The position numbers were made by a program, and so were the translations under genes. Below, one piece after another: positions 1 through 12,394 of a stretch of DNA of 64,000 nucleotides. The DNA lies in the NCBI GenBank assembly GCA_011037195.1, contig JAAEAF010003088.1, positions 62,001-126,000 of the forward strand, in the 5' to 3' direction. Numbering within the stretch: position 1 is the first letter of the stretch; every line of letters begins with the position of its first letter. A model generated the notes under the pieces. It was given only the letters and a program-made list of their open reading frames with translations. It searched no databases and had not been told where the DNA came from. Origin of the DNA: Triatoma infestans (Eukaryota > Arthropoda > Insecta > Hemiptera > Reduviidae).

Positions 1-303
1 CTCGGATTTTCTTGGCCTACATTATTGCAAAAATCACATGGTTATTATTTCCGGTTGGCTTTGCTGCCTTGCAGTTTCTGGGAGCCCATTTACCTATTAT
101 CTACAATCATCAACCAAGCAGCAGTGTATGTATCAAGACTCAAGAGTTACAGGCACATAAGATTTATTTCCTTATTCCTATTTCTCCTCTTCACTTATCC
201 CCGATATGGGCTAAGGACTATGGTGGGTCTTCCAGCACTGGAAATCAGGATTTTGCGTTTTAAGTTAAGCGCCATTCCTTTGACTGTTGAAAGTGATAAA
301 TAA
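1..303. other. Unrecognised stretch with a short open frame
   Basis: This stretch looks less AT-rich than what follows. The + strand is open from about 25 to 303 (92 codons) and in a second frame from 12 to 263. Neither frame shows a domain or motif I recognise. It could be the tail of an element or exon that begins before the window. No function is proposed. Confidence 0.15.
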
Positions 304-2684
304 GATTTGCTAACAATTTTTAAATTTCTTTTATACAAATATATCCATTATAATTTTAATATTTCATTTTCCATTTTGCTCAACCCCATTTATATTATAT
401 AATATACAGTTCATTCAATATTTTTCACTCATCAATTTATATTTTTGCTGTTTTCTATTAATCCAGAACCCACCGAAAGTATCTCACTTCAATTTATATT
501 ATTAATTATCTTTCCTGTTACTTACTAAACAGAAGTTATTTTCCGTTTTCTTACAATTTTATCCCAAAAAAAATTCCGGACAGATTTCATTAAATCAGTT
601 ACATTAACTATGGATATGAAAGTTCATTTAAAGAAGTTAGGGGGGTGGAGAGGGGTGTATGGTTTCCTCAAAAAAAACCTTTCAAAGTCTTATTATTAAG
701 ACTAGATTCTCCAAATTGAAGGCAAGTAAAACATATAGTAAAAATTATATGTTTCAAGAAACTTTGTCACCTAAATCTGTGTAAACTATACAGTAAGAGA
801 AAGTCGTGCGGGGGGTACAGACCAGATTTTTTTTTTCTCTCTTTTTTAATATTATTTAGCTATTTTAGTTTCATCATGGTTTTTCTTAATTTAATTTATT
901 ATTATAATTTTTGCATAAAAATTAGAAAATTAATTAAGTAAATAAAAATTATTGTATTAATTATAAAACATAATCTAATTAATATTATAATTGTAATACG
1001 TTTAAAAAATGAAACAGTTACTGTTCAGATAGGAAGTTCATTTGTTCCCTGTAGATAGCAGCACAAGTCGTAAATCATACGTTTAATAGTCCAATTTTTG
1101 TTAAAACCAAGTATATAAGATTATAAAAAAAATTTACAATTATTTTAAAAGAGAATAATAAATTTATCTTAAAATGAATCTTAATTGAACCAGTATCTTT
1201 TTATTTGTCTTATGAAAATTCTTTTCTTCATTTCTTTCCATAATTAAATAAAGACGTCGGCTAGTTTCATTTACTTTTTTTTTTATATATAATATTATAG
1301 TTACTTATATTTATATTTTTTTTTGTAACGTTGTTTTATAGTTAACTCATGCTCTGGTATGTGTATTTGTGTTTGTTTGTTTTTGTTTCCGGAATATTGC
1401 ATCCCAATAGTTGCTATAGTAACTAACTTAGCTAGCCTTTAGTCCTAACGTTCACAGTTCACTATACAGTTTAGTCACGGTTAAATTTACTCTCTCTCCA
1501 TGATTAAAATAGTACGTTTGCTATTGGGTGATGATTGTAAATCTCCTATATTTTATCAAATTATAAACATAATATCATCTTAAAAGATAACTTAAATTGA
1601 TCATTAATATTCAAATAATTATTATTCTTATATTGATGTCCAGTTATTTTGGAAAATTCATATAGGGGATAATTATAAAATAATTGATAATTATTTAATT
1701 ATGATTATTTCAATCAAAAAGTTTCAACCTATTTATATTTAAGGTTTTCAAGTTGATAATAATTGAGATGCCCCCATATATATTATAATTTAATTGCGTT
1801 AATAACTCTAATATTAAGTTAATTATGGTTTATGAATACTTAAATTAATTAGTACCTTTACTTCCAATATTAACATTAAATATGTTAATTTCTTGAAATT
1901 ATATCCTTGCTATTTGTTTTTTTTTTTTTTTTTTTTTAAGTTCGTGCTGTTTATATTGCTGGCTGTGCTTTGTTTTTTTGTTTTTTTTTCTTCTTTTGTT
2001 TATCGTCCGCATTTTATTCCTAATTCACGAAAATTTATTTAAAAGAAATAATGAATGTGAATTATTTATAACTTGACCACTTTAGTTTTTCAGTTCTAAT
2101 TTATATTTACAACTAAGTTTTTAGAATGGTTTAAAGTTTAACGAAAATCAATGTGAATGTAATGGGATATGAGAAAGTGAGAGAATTAGAGAGTTTATTA
2201 TTCTCTCTTTCCGCTACGAAAAAAAATTATGCGATCAAATTATTGTTTAATTTTTTTTTATTATTATTATTATTTAAATCGCATTTTCACCGGGAATTCA
2301 TATTTTGTCCTCAATAGTTACAAGAAAAATATTTGTATTATGTTTTGTATATGACTCTAAATTGCATAACTCACAAAAAAAAAAATCACAATGAGCTTAA
2401 ACTTTATAGTTCATTGACAAAATTACCAGATTAACCGACCACAGAATTGGTCGTAATGAGCCTTGATAAATTTCTATAAACATGGTGTACTTAAGTGTAA
2501 ATAGGCTGATCACTTTTATTTGTTTTTTTTTAAAAAAAAAAAAATATATATATATATATTTTAGCGGATATCTAGGAAAGCTATGACCTTAAGATTCCTT
2601 GTAAAATGCAATTTTTATATATTCACAACCATCAGTAAGAATCCACTAAATGCTTTGCTAATTTTGTGGTTTTTAAGAAAACGC
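304..2684. other. AT-rich sequence without recognisable genes
   Basis: Very AT-rich DNA with T homopolymers (for example near 1917-1937) and a short (TA)n run near 2545-2560. The only feature I can align inside it is the decayed family H fragment at 540-833. No coding signal seen. Confidence 0.5.
540..833 (-). repeat. Family H (HINE-like) decayed 5' part
   Basis: The order of segments matches the right part of complete minus-strand copies such as 43320-44048: a fatttcattaaat stretch, then GTTCATTTAAAG with a G-rich block, then CAGTAAGAGAAAGTCGTG and ACAGACCAGATTTT at the end. Heavily diverged, no intact terminus. Confidence 0.5.
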
Positions 2685-2760
2685 ATCATCCAGAAGTGGG
2701 TCTTTACTGAACGTTTCAGTTATTGGTAATTTTCTCAAAACTATAACTTTAATCTTGAGA
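2685..2760 (-). repeat. Family H short relic
   Basis: CATCCAGAAGTGGGTCTTTACTG followed by TTTTCTCAAAAC corresponds to the consensus block CAACCGGAAGTACCACTTTAC ... TTTTCTCAAAA of family H in minus orientation. Too short to place more exactly. Confidence 0.35.
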
Positions 2761-2869
2761 GTTTTTTTTAACATTAAAGATTTTCCTTTAAACTGGTATT
2801 ATTTTAAAGACCCGATTCAACCTCATAAAAGTAAAGTAAAGTGTAAAGTAAATAAAAGTAAAGTGTAGC

Positions 2870-3320
2870 AATGCCTATTTTTTTCAGGCGGACTTTATGT
2901 CCATCTAGATAGATTCTACTGGGGGAAATGGCTATTCAGCCTACGCCACCGCGACACCCCAAGAATCTATTGTGGCAGTTATGTCCATCTAGCTGTAAGT
3001 GTCGGTGAACGGAGGCGGATAGCAAGTATTATTACTATATATTACTCATATTAATCCCCACCCCACCCCAGAATTTTCCCCAAATTGAGGTTTTCCTCAC
3101 CAAACTACTTCATTGTGCAGTCAAACATGTAAAATTTAGGAATTAAAAATATGTTCTCCATTTCTCTCTGTCTAAAGCATCCTCCTCCGTCAATCCATAT
3201 TTTCTTCTTTTTCTGGTTCCCACTCCAAAATTTTCTTTGGCAATCTTTCATCCTGTAGAATCCACCGGGTATTCGAACTCTGTACCCCAATATACGTCTC
3301 TAACTGTTCGTCTATCGTGA
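2870..3320 (-). repeat. SINE-B relic (tRNA-derived)
   Basis: Read on the minus strand, a tRNA-like head (A-box-like GATAGACGAACAGTTAGAG near 3320-3300; B-box GAGTTCGAATACC at 3280-3268) is followed by a body ending in CTATCCGCCTCCG and GATGGACATAA. The same order (head, then TAGC-ATCC-CTCC-G, then GACATAAAGTC) recurs at 55660-55885, so these are copies of one SINE family. Degenerate. Confidence 0.5.
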
Positions 3321-3369
3321 CGACTTGCTTTAAAGAAAGTTGATCAACTAAGGATTTATTACCTCTTCT

Positions 3370-3575
3370 AATATAAAAGTAATGTAATGGCTATTTATTC
3401 AGGCGGGGCCATTCATGTCCAACTACCGATCAGGTGACCTCGGTGGAGGTGAATTGTAAACATACTTAACTGTAGATTTATTCATATTAATACATCAAAC
3501 AAAACCCCCAACCTATCACAATACATTTCAGCTTTGTGGTCTACGCCTCTAACCACTCAGCTATCAGAGAATATT
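3370..3575 (-). repeat. SINE-B copy (tRNA-derived)
   Basis: The minus strand begins with the A-box-like GATAGCTGAGTGGTTAGAG (3565-3548) and runs to TTGGACATGAATGGCCCCG, the same layout as the copies at 2870-3320 and 55660-55885. Internal promoter partly decayed. Confidence 0.55.
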
Positions 3576-5900
3576 AGAAGTATATTGGAAATTTAATATA
3601 GATTATATAAAACGCTCAGGACCACAAAAAAAAAAAATGCTCTAAAAAGGTGGCCTCATATGAAAAGATAATTTAATTCTAGCTAATAATTCAATAATTC
3701 AAGCCAATAGTAGTCCATTTTTTTGAAACCTGTAAACACCTTCATTTATTTCCATATTTAGTAATCGATCTAAAGGCAACGAGAACACATGCTGCAAAAA
3801 CTGGTAGCAGATTTTTAGATTTCAGTCTAATCACAATATAGAATCATTACTTATCCTTACAGAATACGTTACTTATCTTTTTTTAATGCTTCAGTCTATC
3901 TCTGATAGCTAATTTTGTTCATTATTAAGTGCCTCAATGATTAAAAAAAATCACCTCTATTATTGACAGGAAATTTCGATGGAAATTTCGATAAATTAAC
4001 ATGAAATTTGTAGCCCAATTAATTCTATTTGCATCTATGCTATTTTAAAACTTATGTATTGTAAAAGCTTCTTCCCTTACATAAAATCTTTGTATATATG
4101 GGTTTAAACAAAAATTTTTAGCAGCGACGAGACCGTAGTTAGTATATTTAATATAAATTTCTATTGCAACAGCACACATACACACAGTAGGTAGCCAGTA
4201 GCGGAGCTAGTTTAATAAAGTTCGTGATGTTATTGTTCAAAACAACACGATTCACTTCTCCAACAAAACAAATCATTATCCAACCAGTATAAAACTTATG
4301 TGTGGGGTTATTTCATATTTATAAATTTGTAACAGAGCTTCTGCAAGTATAAAACATAAATTCATAAATAAATGAAGAATTGAAGTGATGTTTATAATTT
4401 TGATAGGGCGCTTTTATTGATCAATCATTCGGTAAGATGCAATTTCATTTTTATGTATAATATTTATCGAACATAATAATCACCTTAAAGCAAACGTGAA
4501 AACAAAAAAAAAATACGTCTTCCAAGTTTCATAGATTTTTTGTCTGTATAGATCCCAATTTTCATTTATATTATTATAATGTGTATGTTTGAAACTCTAA
4601 GTGAGCTGGTCCATAGTTTAATTTGTAAAAAAATAATTTAAAATTAACTCGAAACTAACCATAGGAGAAAGTTTGCGAAAATAAATGAAGAGGCAACCAA
4701 ACAGCTAACTAGGCTAGTAGAGAGACTGTGTGATTTGGAAGAATAATCTATTCTGAGGAACTAGGCGTGTTGTAAGACTTTGAAGGAAGAAGATGGAAGA
4801 AGGATATGAAGGAGAATATAAAAGGATGAGCTTGGAAGGAGATACCAAAAATCAGCATGTAATGTTATTTTACAGGTGAAAACCACAAAGAGTATTATTA
4901 AAAGATTGTGTATTTGAACAAAATTTGACAAAATTAGGAATAGGAGAATTAAAATCAGAAAAATAATAATAACGTATTTCAGATCAGAAATCATTCTCAA
5001 AAAAAAAAAATATATAAAATCAAATTTAAATATTTGACTGCAGATACATTAATCAACAACATACGTACTTTTAAAAGAGTAAAAAACTATTTATAAAGTG
5101 CGCCTTATAATCAACAAATTGCGTGTAATGGATTGTACCAAACACTGTAATGGCGGTCCAGCCACCAATATACATAACATAAGACATACCTACGTGCACG
5201 CTTACTACCCATACTACGAATAATATCCGTACATTTTTAACTTAAGTAGGAAATTTATGCAATCTGTAAAAAAATTTTTTAAAATATTGTAATCCATCAT
5301 TCTAACCCGTTCATTGTGTGAAAATAACATAGTAAATTATTCTGTTGTTTTTTTTTTTTTTTTATGGCCATAGTTAATGGGTTTACAGCACAAAATGTTC
5401 TTGCTTTCAGGAGGACGTTTTAATTTTTGCTAATTACTATAAGTAACTTTAGGCTAATTCCTTCGCGTTTATTAATTAATTATTATTTTTATTTGCATTA
5501 TAACATTTATAACAATGATTATGATTAATGTTTATTGTAAAAATGAGATTAATATATTTTCATAAATTTGATGACGTTAAGTTTTATTGCACCGCTAATT
5601 TTAATCCATTAACTAATGTTTTTACAACTTCATTTTTTATATCAAATCAAACTGATGAAACATTATATAGCTGTTACTACAACAAAACCCTTTTTCATTT
5701 GTATAATTATTCAAGTTTCATTTTAATTTTTTTTGGATTATATCCAAAACAAACTAGAAATAAATCTTCATTTTCTAAGTCTGGAATGCTTCCTTCTCAG
5801 ATATTATTTAATGGAACCTTGAGGTTTTTCATTATAACAAAGGAATTTTTATTTTCATTCTATAACTCTTGTTTTGTTTTTTTTTTAATGTGATTATATT
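3576..5900. other. AT-rich sequence without recognisable genes
   Basis: No domain, RNA gene or dated insertion recognised. A 121-codon open frame lies at 5528-5893 on the plus strand; it is AT-driven (Phe, Ser, Tyr, Asn, Ile rich), has no recognisable motif, and is not called as a gene. Confidence 0.4.
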
Positions 5901-5924
5901 TTGTCTTTGTATCTAACTATCTAT

Positions 5925-5985
5925 TAGACCTATAGTCCAGGCAGAGGCGAATAGTAACCATACTTCAACTGTATATTTTTACTTT
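5925..5985 (-). repeat. SINE-B tail fragment
   Basis: GCAGAGGCGAATAGTAACCATACTTC matches, segment by segment, the tail block of the SINE-B copies near 3008-3033 and 55720-55745. Short fragment only. Confidence 0.3.
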
Positions 5986-6394
5986 CTCTAAACGCTGTTA
6001 GAAGAGAGAGAACATATCAAGCAAAATCAAGTGAGGCTGCTCAATTAACTTGAGCATTGGGGCTGCTCCAAAACCCAGTGTACTAATCAATCCGTAGACA
6101 TAACAATAAAGCAATAAAGAGGAAAAAAAACCTAGCCATTAAAGAGTTGAAATATAACGATGTCCCAATGTCCAAATAAAATGGAATGTCTAAATAAATA
6201 AACTAAATTATAGATGACGTAAAGTGCATCTAATTCTAAGTATAAACATAAGTTTATCTATAAATATGCTGGGAAATAATGCTCAAGGAGCTATGATATC
6301 TTAAAGGCTGATTGATATTGATCTTGTCGAAAAAGTCTAAGGTAATCTTAGGCACCACTGCTCTGGCGCCAAACCACAAGCCATGCACCTTGTA

Positions 6395-6800
6395 TTCCCC
6401 TGTAATTGTGGTCAAATTTTCACCGGAAATGCACGTTTTGAGGTCCCCTATATCAAAAAAAAAAAAAAAAAAAAAGCTGTTTTTAGAAAACGTTTTGTGT
6501 GTATGTGTGTTTATTTTAACAGCATAGCTCAAAAATGAAAAACCACAACAACTTCAAAATTGACACTCCGTATGTCAAAATGCAACACATCAAAAAAACC
6601 TCAACCAAAAGGTCCACCTTTACTGAATAGACTTTTCAGATTTTTTTTTTGTTTTTTGTTTTTTTGCGGATTTTCTTTAACCTAGTTATGTATGTCCACT
6701 ACACATACAAAGAGCTATAACTTTTATTTAAAACATTTCTCTGGGAAAATTCATTTAAGGGAGTTAGTTGTTGGGGAAAGGGAGGGTTGTTTTTTATTTG
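6395..6800 (-). repeat. Family H fragment (3' half)
   Basis: Contains in order TTTTCACCGGAAATGCACG, TTTTGAGGTCCCC, a poly-A expansion (6453-6475), GTTTTTAGAAAACG, a GT-rich block, CAGCATAGCTCAAAAATG, and the monomer blocks CTACACATACAAAGAGCTA and TTTTATTTAAAACATTTCTC. The terminal hairpin and the far 5' end are missing. Confidence 0.75.
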
Positions 6801-6999
6801 TTTTGATATTTGAAAGTTGCACAACATCTAAGCACCTTGTGCATTATTTCTGATGGACACTATCAGATTTGGTTAAACTACTAGTTACCTAACGAAAAAA
6901 ATCTATCGACTATTAGCCTAAACTATAATAGAACGAACCTATATTGTTTCTATAACTAGTTAGAGTGAAGTACTTGATATTCCTCGTAATCCTCACGGA

Positions 7000-7559
7000 T
7001 TACAGCCTAAAGTAAAAACTAATATATACATTTAATCTAATTTACACTTAACGTTACTCATTCATACAGAACAAACATGCCAATAAATACTTTCATACAC
7101 ATAAATACTTTCAAACAAATAAATACATACACACATTAAAAATGGACAGTCACACTACACATATACGCATTAAACTTAATTTCGGGTGGAGTATTCAATA
7201 TTCCTCACACCCTAAACAGAACCCTAAACCTAAAGTAACAAGTAACATATTTATACTATTTATACTTCATTCTTTCGTACCATTAATATGTTGCCGGGGT
7301 GCCCCAATCCCAACATAGACCCAGCCCTTAAAGGAGGATTTATATTTTCCACTAAAGTGCTGTTTTAATTTATTTAGTACTATTTCAATTTTCTATAAAA
7401 CGACTCCAACAAATTTTCTTTTTTCTTTTTTTTCCATTTATTTGTTATTTACATCTGTATATAAATACAAGAGTAAATGTGTGGAAAGATGCAAATCACC
7501 TGGGTCACTTGTGTGGAGAACTCACCTAGCGATGAAACTCCATAAGAAAAAAAAAAAAA
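7000..7559. other. AT-rich sequence, nothing recognised
   Basis: Contains degenerate repeats of CATACAAATAAATACTTTC type near 7070-7130. No coding or RNA feature recognised. Confidence 0.35.
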
Positions 7560-8507
7560 TTTGGTGCGAAACACTCACACAACTTTCTCTTATTCCTGTT
7601 CTCAAAAAAATTATAATTGACAAATGTTATAGTTTGTGTATCCAAATATAACGAAATTCGTTGAAAACTGAAAAAGCTGTTCAGTAAAAGCGCAATTCCA
7701 GCTTACGAATTTTCTTAAAACTTAGAATTTTGGCCATCTGTTTACTTATTTCTAATTAATTTTGTTTGGATGATAGAATTGTATAATCAAGTATGATACC
7801 ACTTTAGGGGAACCTGTAACCCCACCCTCCCCTGAAAGTGCCCTTAAATGAATTTTTCCAGAGAAATGTCTCTGTACACGAAGTTTCAAGAAAATCCTCG
7901 GAGCCAATTTTGAGAAAATCGCGAAAAAATGAAAAAATCATTTAGTAAAGTGTTAAAACAAACGCACATCCGGTTATCCGATTTTTTTTTAAACTCGGCA
8001 TTTCAACAACATATTTAACTGTAATTAACATTATTTAAATGACAGAATTGTCTAATAAACTGAAATAGCAGATAAGATGAAAACCTAACCCACCTCTCCC
8101 CCAGAAGAGCCCTTAAATGAATTTTCCTGGAGAAATGTTTCAAATAAAAGTTGTAGTTCATTGTATGTGTAGTTGATATGCCAAGTTTAAAGAAAATCGT
8201 CGGAGCTATTTTTGAGAAAATCGCAAAAACGTAAAAAAAAACTCTAATAAAGTCGTACTTCCGGTTGAGGAATATTGACAGATAACGCACCGTCAGATCC
8301 CATGGTGATACCTAAACGTAATATCAATTTTGAACTTTCTACGATTTTTCGTTTTTGAGCTATGCTGTTCACATAGACGCACACAGACCATTTGCTAAAA
8401 ACCACTTTTTTAGTCTCAGGGGACCTCAAAACGGATATTTCCGGTGAAAACTCGATATCGAAAATTTGACACGATTACAATACTTCCTTTTACTAGGAGT
8501 AAAAAAA
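7560..8507 (+). mobile_element. Family H near-complete copy (two monomers)
   Basis: Starts TTTGGTGCGAAACACTCACAC with the near-terminal motif ACTTTCTCTTATTCC, contains two ~300-bp monomers (each with the block TTAAATGAATTTT-CC-GAGAAATGT and an ATCCGGTT or CTTCCGGTT site), a short CA block (8368-8388), and ends in the hairpin CTTCCTTTTACT / AGGAGTAAAAAA. A poly-A run precedes it and I see no TSD. The architecture (near-terminal inverted motifs of unequal position, microsatellite, 3' hairpin, no TSD) is that described for HINE/DINE-1 Helentron derivatives. The class call is inference; the repeat itself is certain. Confidence 0.85.
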
Positions 8508-8511
8508 CATA

Positions 8512-8994
8512 TGACTTTACTTAGTTAATAACTTCGTTTCAATCGTCTGCGAGGATTATCTGGAAGGGTAGAGGAACTTAGTTGGCTTACTAGAGGATTA
8601 GGGTGAGCAGAGAGGGACAGAGATGGAACTTTTTGTACTTTTGGTTTTTAGCAACTTCGGTTATGAAAGGAATATTGAGGTCTCTTGATGTAGGGTGAGA
8701 TTTAATACATAGAAGGGGGCATGACAATTTTTCTGAGGATTTTGGATTGGAATGAGACTGGATTCGGCGGAAATTGGAATTTTTGGTTGAACCCCATAGT
8801 TCAATAGCGTATATCCACATAGGTTTTGAGTAATACCAGGTAAATTAGTCTTTTATATTGTAGCGATAGTTTAGATGGTCTGCCGACTGACTAGTAGTGA
8901 TAACAGTTTAAATCGTCTGATGGGGTCTTGTCTTTTTAGTCGTGTATGGGGGTTCCAGGTGAGCCGTTTGTCAATGTATAATCCTATGTAAATT
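8512..8994 (-). pseudogene. Jockey-type LINE RT C-terminal fragment
   Basis: Minus-strand translation in shifting frames gives the jockey signature DKRLTWNPHTRLKR, then a segment resembling YKRLIY ... WG ... KILRKI and a segment resembling APFYVLNLTLH. These are the conserved blocks after the RT domain of jockey-clade LINEs. Several stops and frameshifts make it a pseudogene. It lies between a plus-strand and a minus-strand family H copy, so it was probably inserted in, or recombined into, family H DNA. Confidence 0.7.
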
Positions 8995-9505
8995 CTTTTA
9001 TTTTTCTTTAAACTTATTTTATCGACTACACATACAAAGAGCTACAACTTTTTATTTGAAACAACCATTAAAATACTATTTTAGTTTATTTATACAAATT
9101 CTATCATCTAAATAATATTAATAATTAGAATTAAATATATTGTCATAATTCTGAGTTTTGGAAAAAATCCGGTTGACCGGAAGTACATTTTTACTTCCGG
9201 AACAACTATTTCGTATTTTCTATGATTTTATCAACAAAAACAAAAAAAAACACACCGACAGATTTCATTAAATTTTTATTACACTAACTATGAACATAGA
9301 AGCTTATCACTTTTGTTAGGTACGCGTTTTTCCCGAGTAAGTTCATTTATTGAAGTTTTGAAATCATTTTATTTAGTTTTCGATTTTTCAATTTGATATT
9401 AAATTGAAGACATTTAATAAAAATTATAAGTTTAAAGTGAAATTTGTTAGAACCTTGTAAACTGCAGTAAAAGAAAGTCTTATATATATGTTTGACATAA
9501 GATTA
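8995..9505 (-). repeat. Family H fragment
   Basis: Blocks CGACTACACATACAAAGAGC, CTATTTTAGTTTATT, ATCATCTAAATAATATTAAT, TTGACCGGAAGTAC and a decayed terminus GCAGTAAAAGAAAGTC follow the family H order. A second ACTTCCGG lies at 9193-9200. The 3' half including the hairpin is missing. Confidence 0.7.
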
Positions 9506-9569
9506 TTTTATTTAAATTAACCCTATAGTTCGTAAAAGTTTTTGAAATTTTGTTTCGAAGTTTTAGAAA

Positions 9570-9690
9570 TTGATCTGCATCTATTGATATATATATATAT
9601 TAGTGGTATGTGTTTTGTGGTCAGATAATTCAAAAACGGAAACTTACAATAAGTTTAAACTAGGCATTTCGTTAAGTTCTATCAGGAAAC
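9570..9690 (-). repeat. Family H decayed 3'-side fragment
   Basis: A TA/TG block followed by TCAAAAACGGAAAC, AAGTTTAAACT and ATTTCGTT matches the consensus CTCAAAAACGAAAAATC, AAGTTCAAACTTGATATTCCG in order. Strongly diverged. Confidence 0.4.
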
Positions 9691-10930
9691 TTGCCACTAA
9701 GATTTTAGTCAAAATTGGCCAGCTCCATACATAAATTGAATAACTCAAGAATTCGTGTGACTATGTTCACATTATATAAAAAAATTGCACATTGTTTCCA
9801 AACAACAACCTGATGTTTTTACGTAGCTATCAGATCTATTATTACGACTAGAATTGGGTTCAACATTAAAAGCACCTGCTACCTATTACTATATCACGTA
9901 TTTGGGAAATAAGTGAGAATTTTAAACCTGCTAAAATACAAACTAAAACAAATAATTATCTGGAAGTTAAACAACAATTCGAGGATGGTTGTTTGTTTTT
10001 AGTATAGAGATCAAAATGTTGTTGGAAAAAAAAACCGTTTTTCTTTAATAGCCATGTAAAGTGGCTTAAAGTTGAAGGGACCTCACAACAGGGAGTCCGC
10101 GTAAAACTGGGGTTTGTGTATACGGACGACCGGAACACCTCAGACGCCACTTCCCACCAGACCAATAATATAGGGAGAGACCACAAAACACCAATAGGCT
10201 AGAGAAAAACTAGCAAGAGAGAGAATGTAAGCGAGAGAGAGAGAGAGTGAGAGACAAAGAAAACATACATAACACAGTTATAAATCTTACGCGATGTAGG
10301 TCCGCCGGACTGCTGTGTATGTGTGAGTGAATGTTTTCAGGTCTACTGGAGCTCGGTGAACGCGCCTTAGGTCAGGTATATTATTCTCTCAAGTATTTTT
10401 TCTTTTTTTTTTTTTTTTTTTTTTTTGTAAAGATATTAACAGTTCGTAAAGTAGTCAGCCTCTCACCGACTAACCCCCACTTCATTCTATCTCACACAAT
10501 ATCTAACTCTGTCTAACATGTACTATCTTCCTATACACTCTTCTGCCTCCCCTCTATATTATCAAATCTTCTTGTTGTCCTTATTCCATGGAGGATGTCT
10601 CTCCACTACCATCTGTTTTAAGTATTTCCTAGCGACCCGTGAAGCTGTATGTGACCTTTACTGTCACATAATTTACCAGTTTTCTTTGTAAGTAATAGAG
10701 ACACGAATTATCCACAAAAAAAAATCGCTTAGAAAAAGTTTAAGAGGTAAACATAAATGTGCCGTGGATTTCTATTAAATTATTTATATTGCCCTACTAT
10801 TTAAAAAAAAAGTAATAAAAAAAAATATATATATATTTATATAAATCACGTATGGAGAACTCACACGATTTTATAGAAGTATATTTTATATATATGCCAT
10901 ATGAAAGGCAGACGATTTTCTTCTTAGCTC
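9691..10930. other. No genes recognised; GA-rich tract
   Basis: Contains a purine-rich (GA)n tract at about 10205-10258 and a T20-type homopolymer at 10401-10426. Open frames here are short and without motifs. Confidence 0.35.
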
Positions 10931-10944
10931 ATTTCTTATCATAA

Positions 10945-11062
10945 GGAAAGGATTAGCTCGGTGGTAGCGCGCTGGACTTCCTTGCGGTGGTCTCCGTTTC
11001 GCTGCCCTTCGATTTTCTCTTCCCATTAGCCTCTACAGGTCACTGCCCGGTGATGGGTAGTA
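10945..11062 (+). repeat. SINE-A copy, left part (interrupted)
   Basis: tRNA-like head GGATTAGCTCGGTGGTAGCG (A-box region) followed by the SINE-A body up to TGATGGGTAGTA. The copy is interrupted here by a second, minus-strand SINE-A and resumes at 11588 with TGATGGGTAGTG. The 11-bp TGATGGGTAGT on both sides is the target-site duplication of the inner SINE. Confidence 0.8.
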
Positions 11063-11587
11063 TTTTTTTTTTTTTAATTTAAGGCACGTCAACATCTATG
11101 GTCGTTGGCATCCAGAGCATTCTCAGTGCACCAGCCGGCCTCCGGACAGTGTTATCTCGTTACAGACAACACTTTCCATCACCGGACATGTTGTTGTGAG
11201 GGATTGGAAGAAGGCGGAACTATTCCCGAAGGCAAACCAGCCAACTTCCTCCCACAGAACAGATACACTGGGACTCTACTATCATCATCGCAAAACCTCG
11301 ACCACCACGAAACCTTTCCGCTACTCGTGAGAACGGAGACAGAACTCCGCCGGGCTTGGCTCACGATCCCGTGGTACCATTTTGTAGAGGGAACAAGTCC
11401 CCTACTTGAAGGCCTAGAATGGTCACTGGCCCGGCCAAAGACAAGCCTACGGTTTTACCACAACCTCCTGACACCCAGCTAGGGCTTAGTGCAGTGGACA
11501 GTGAGCTGTAGAGCTTCTAGGAAGAAAAAAATCTAATGGTACACAGCTGGGAGTCCAAAACGCTAATCACTAAAACTATTCGTTCCC
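11062..11587 (-). mobile_element. SINE-A long form, nested in another SINE-A
   Basis: Minus-strand SINE: poly-A end at 11063-11075 (seen as T run), body GGCGCGTC-like to CCGGACAGTG, and tRNA-like head ending near TTCGTTCCC (11579-11587). It is flanked by an 11-bp duplication TGATGGGTAGT (11051-11061 and 11588-11598). Between head and body it carries an extra GC-richer segment of about 307 bp (11189-11495), at the same internal joint where the copy at 37550-38101 carries a segment of about 318 bp. The plus strand is open across it (11105-11482, 125 codons), but no known domain is visible. Confidence 0.75.
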
Positions 11588-11690
11588 TGATGGGTAGTGT
11601 TGTCTGTAACTAGAGTACATGCTCGGTGGTGTACTGGGAAGGCTCCGGGGGGGGGGGGGGCGTTAACAGATCTTCCAGGTCGCAATGCAT
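11588..11690 (+). repeat. SINE-A copy, right part (resumed)
   Basis: Continuation of the SINE that starts at 10945: TGATGGGTAGTGTTGTCTG, then GGCTCCGGG expanded to a G run (11646-11660), then GCGTTAAC corresponding to GCGCTAATG of other copies. Tail not preserved. Confidence 0.65.
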
Positions 11691-11859
11691 AATCACCTAA
11701 AAGAATCTATTTATCTCCTATTTGTCACATTTTTCTTCAAACCCGATTGATTTCAACATATTTAATTGTCTTTACCTCTTTTTACGTTATTATGTATTTA
11801 TGTTATTATTAATTATGTAAGATAGGGCCTTCTTGTACCTTCAAGCTCTTACCCTTTCC

Positions 11860-12021
11860 CCCCCCTATAGGATTCGGAGCTTTCTCAATACTGCCCGTCT
11901 TTGGAGAGTGAGCTGTAGAGGCTCATAGGAAGAGAAATTCAGAGGGCACCACAGCGTGAACTAGAACCAGGAGCGATGCATGCCAGTCCACGCTACCACT
12001 GAGCTAATCCCTTCCTTTGTG
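11860..12021 (-). repeat. SINE-A 5' fragment
   Basis: GGAGAGTGAGCTGTAGAGGC, CATAGGAAGAGAAATTC and the reversed head CTACCACTGAGCTAATCCC (A-box on the minus strand, 11991-12011) match SINE-A copies at 35733-35965 and 46201-46459. The B-box is mutated and the tail is missing. Confidence 0.7.
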
Positions 12022-12059
12022 CGTATACTTGTGTATTGTTCCTAAACAAAGAGCCGGAT

Positions 12060-12245
12060 TGTTTTAAAAACTTAGAGCCGTTTCGATTAAATCGTAGGAA
12101 TTTAAAAAAAAAAAAAATTCTGAAAGTGATAATTGCGATTCACCGATCTTAACTAGAAAAAAATTTGCCGGAACCCCTGACAGTGCCTAAGTGAAATACT
12201 AAATTTAACCTTCTACGATTTTTCGCTTCTTTTTTTTTTTCGAAA
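12060..12245 (+). repeat. Family H decayed fragment
   Basis: AACTTAGAGCCGTTTCGATTAAATCG, then GACAGTGCCTAAGTG and CTTCTACGATTTTTCGCTT follow the order of the right half of plus-strand copies. Diverged. Confidence 0.5.
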
Positions 12246-12394
12246 AAGAAAAACATAGAGGAAATTGATAAATATTTAAACTAATTCAATTAAATGTTAC
12301 AAGAAAATAAACATTGGAAAGTATTTAAATTTAAAAACGAATAACTCTTAGTTTTTACGTTCTCTGTAAGAGAAATTTTACGACACTTTTAATG

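Noticed and set aside
5528..5893. A 121-codon open frame.
   Set aside because: AT-driven composition, no motif, no conserved neighbour. Not supported as a gene.
11105..11482. A 125-codon open frame in GC-richer DNA.
   Set aside because: It runs through the extra segment of a SINE-A long form and starts in SINE sequence. No known domain.
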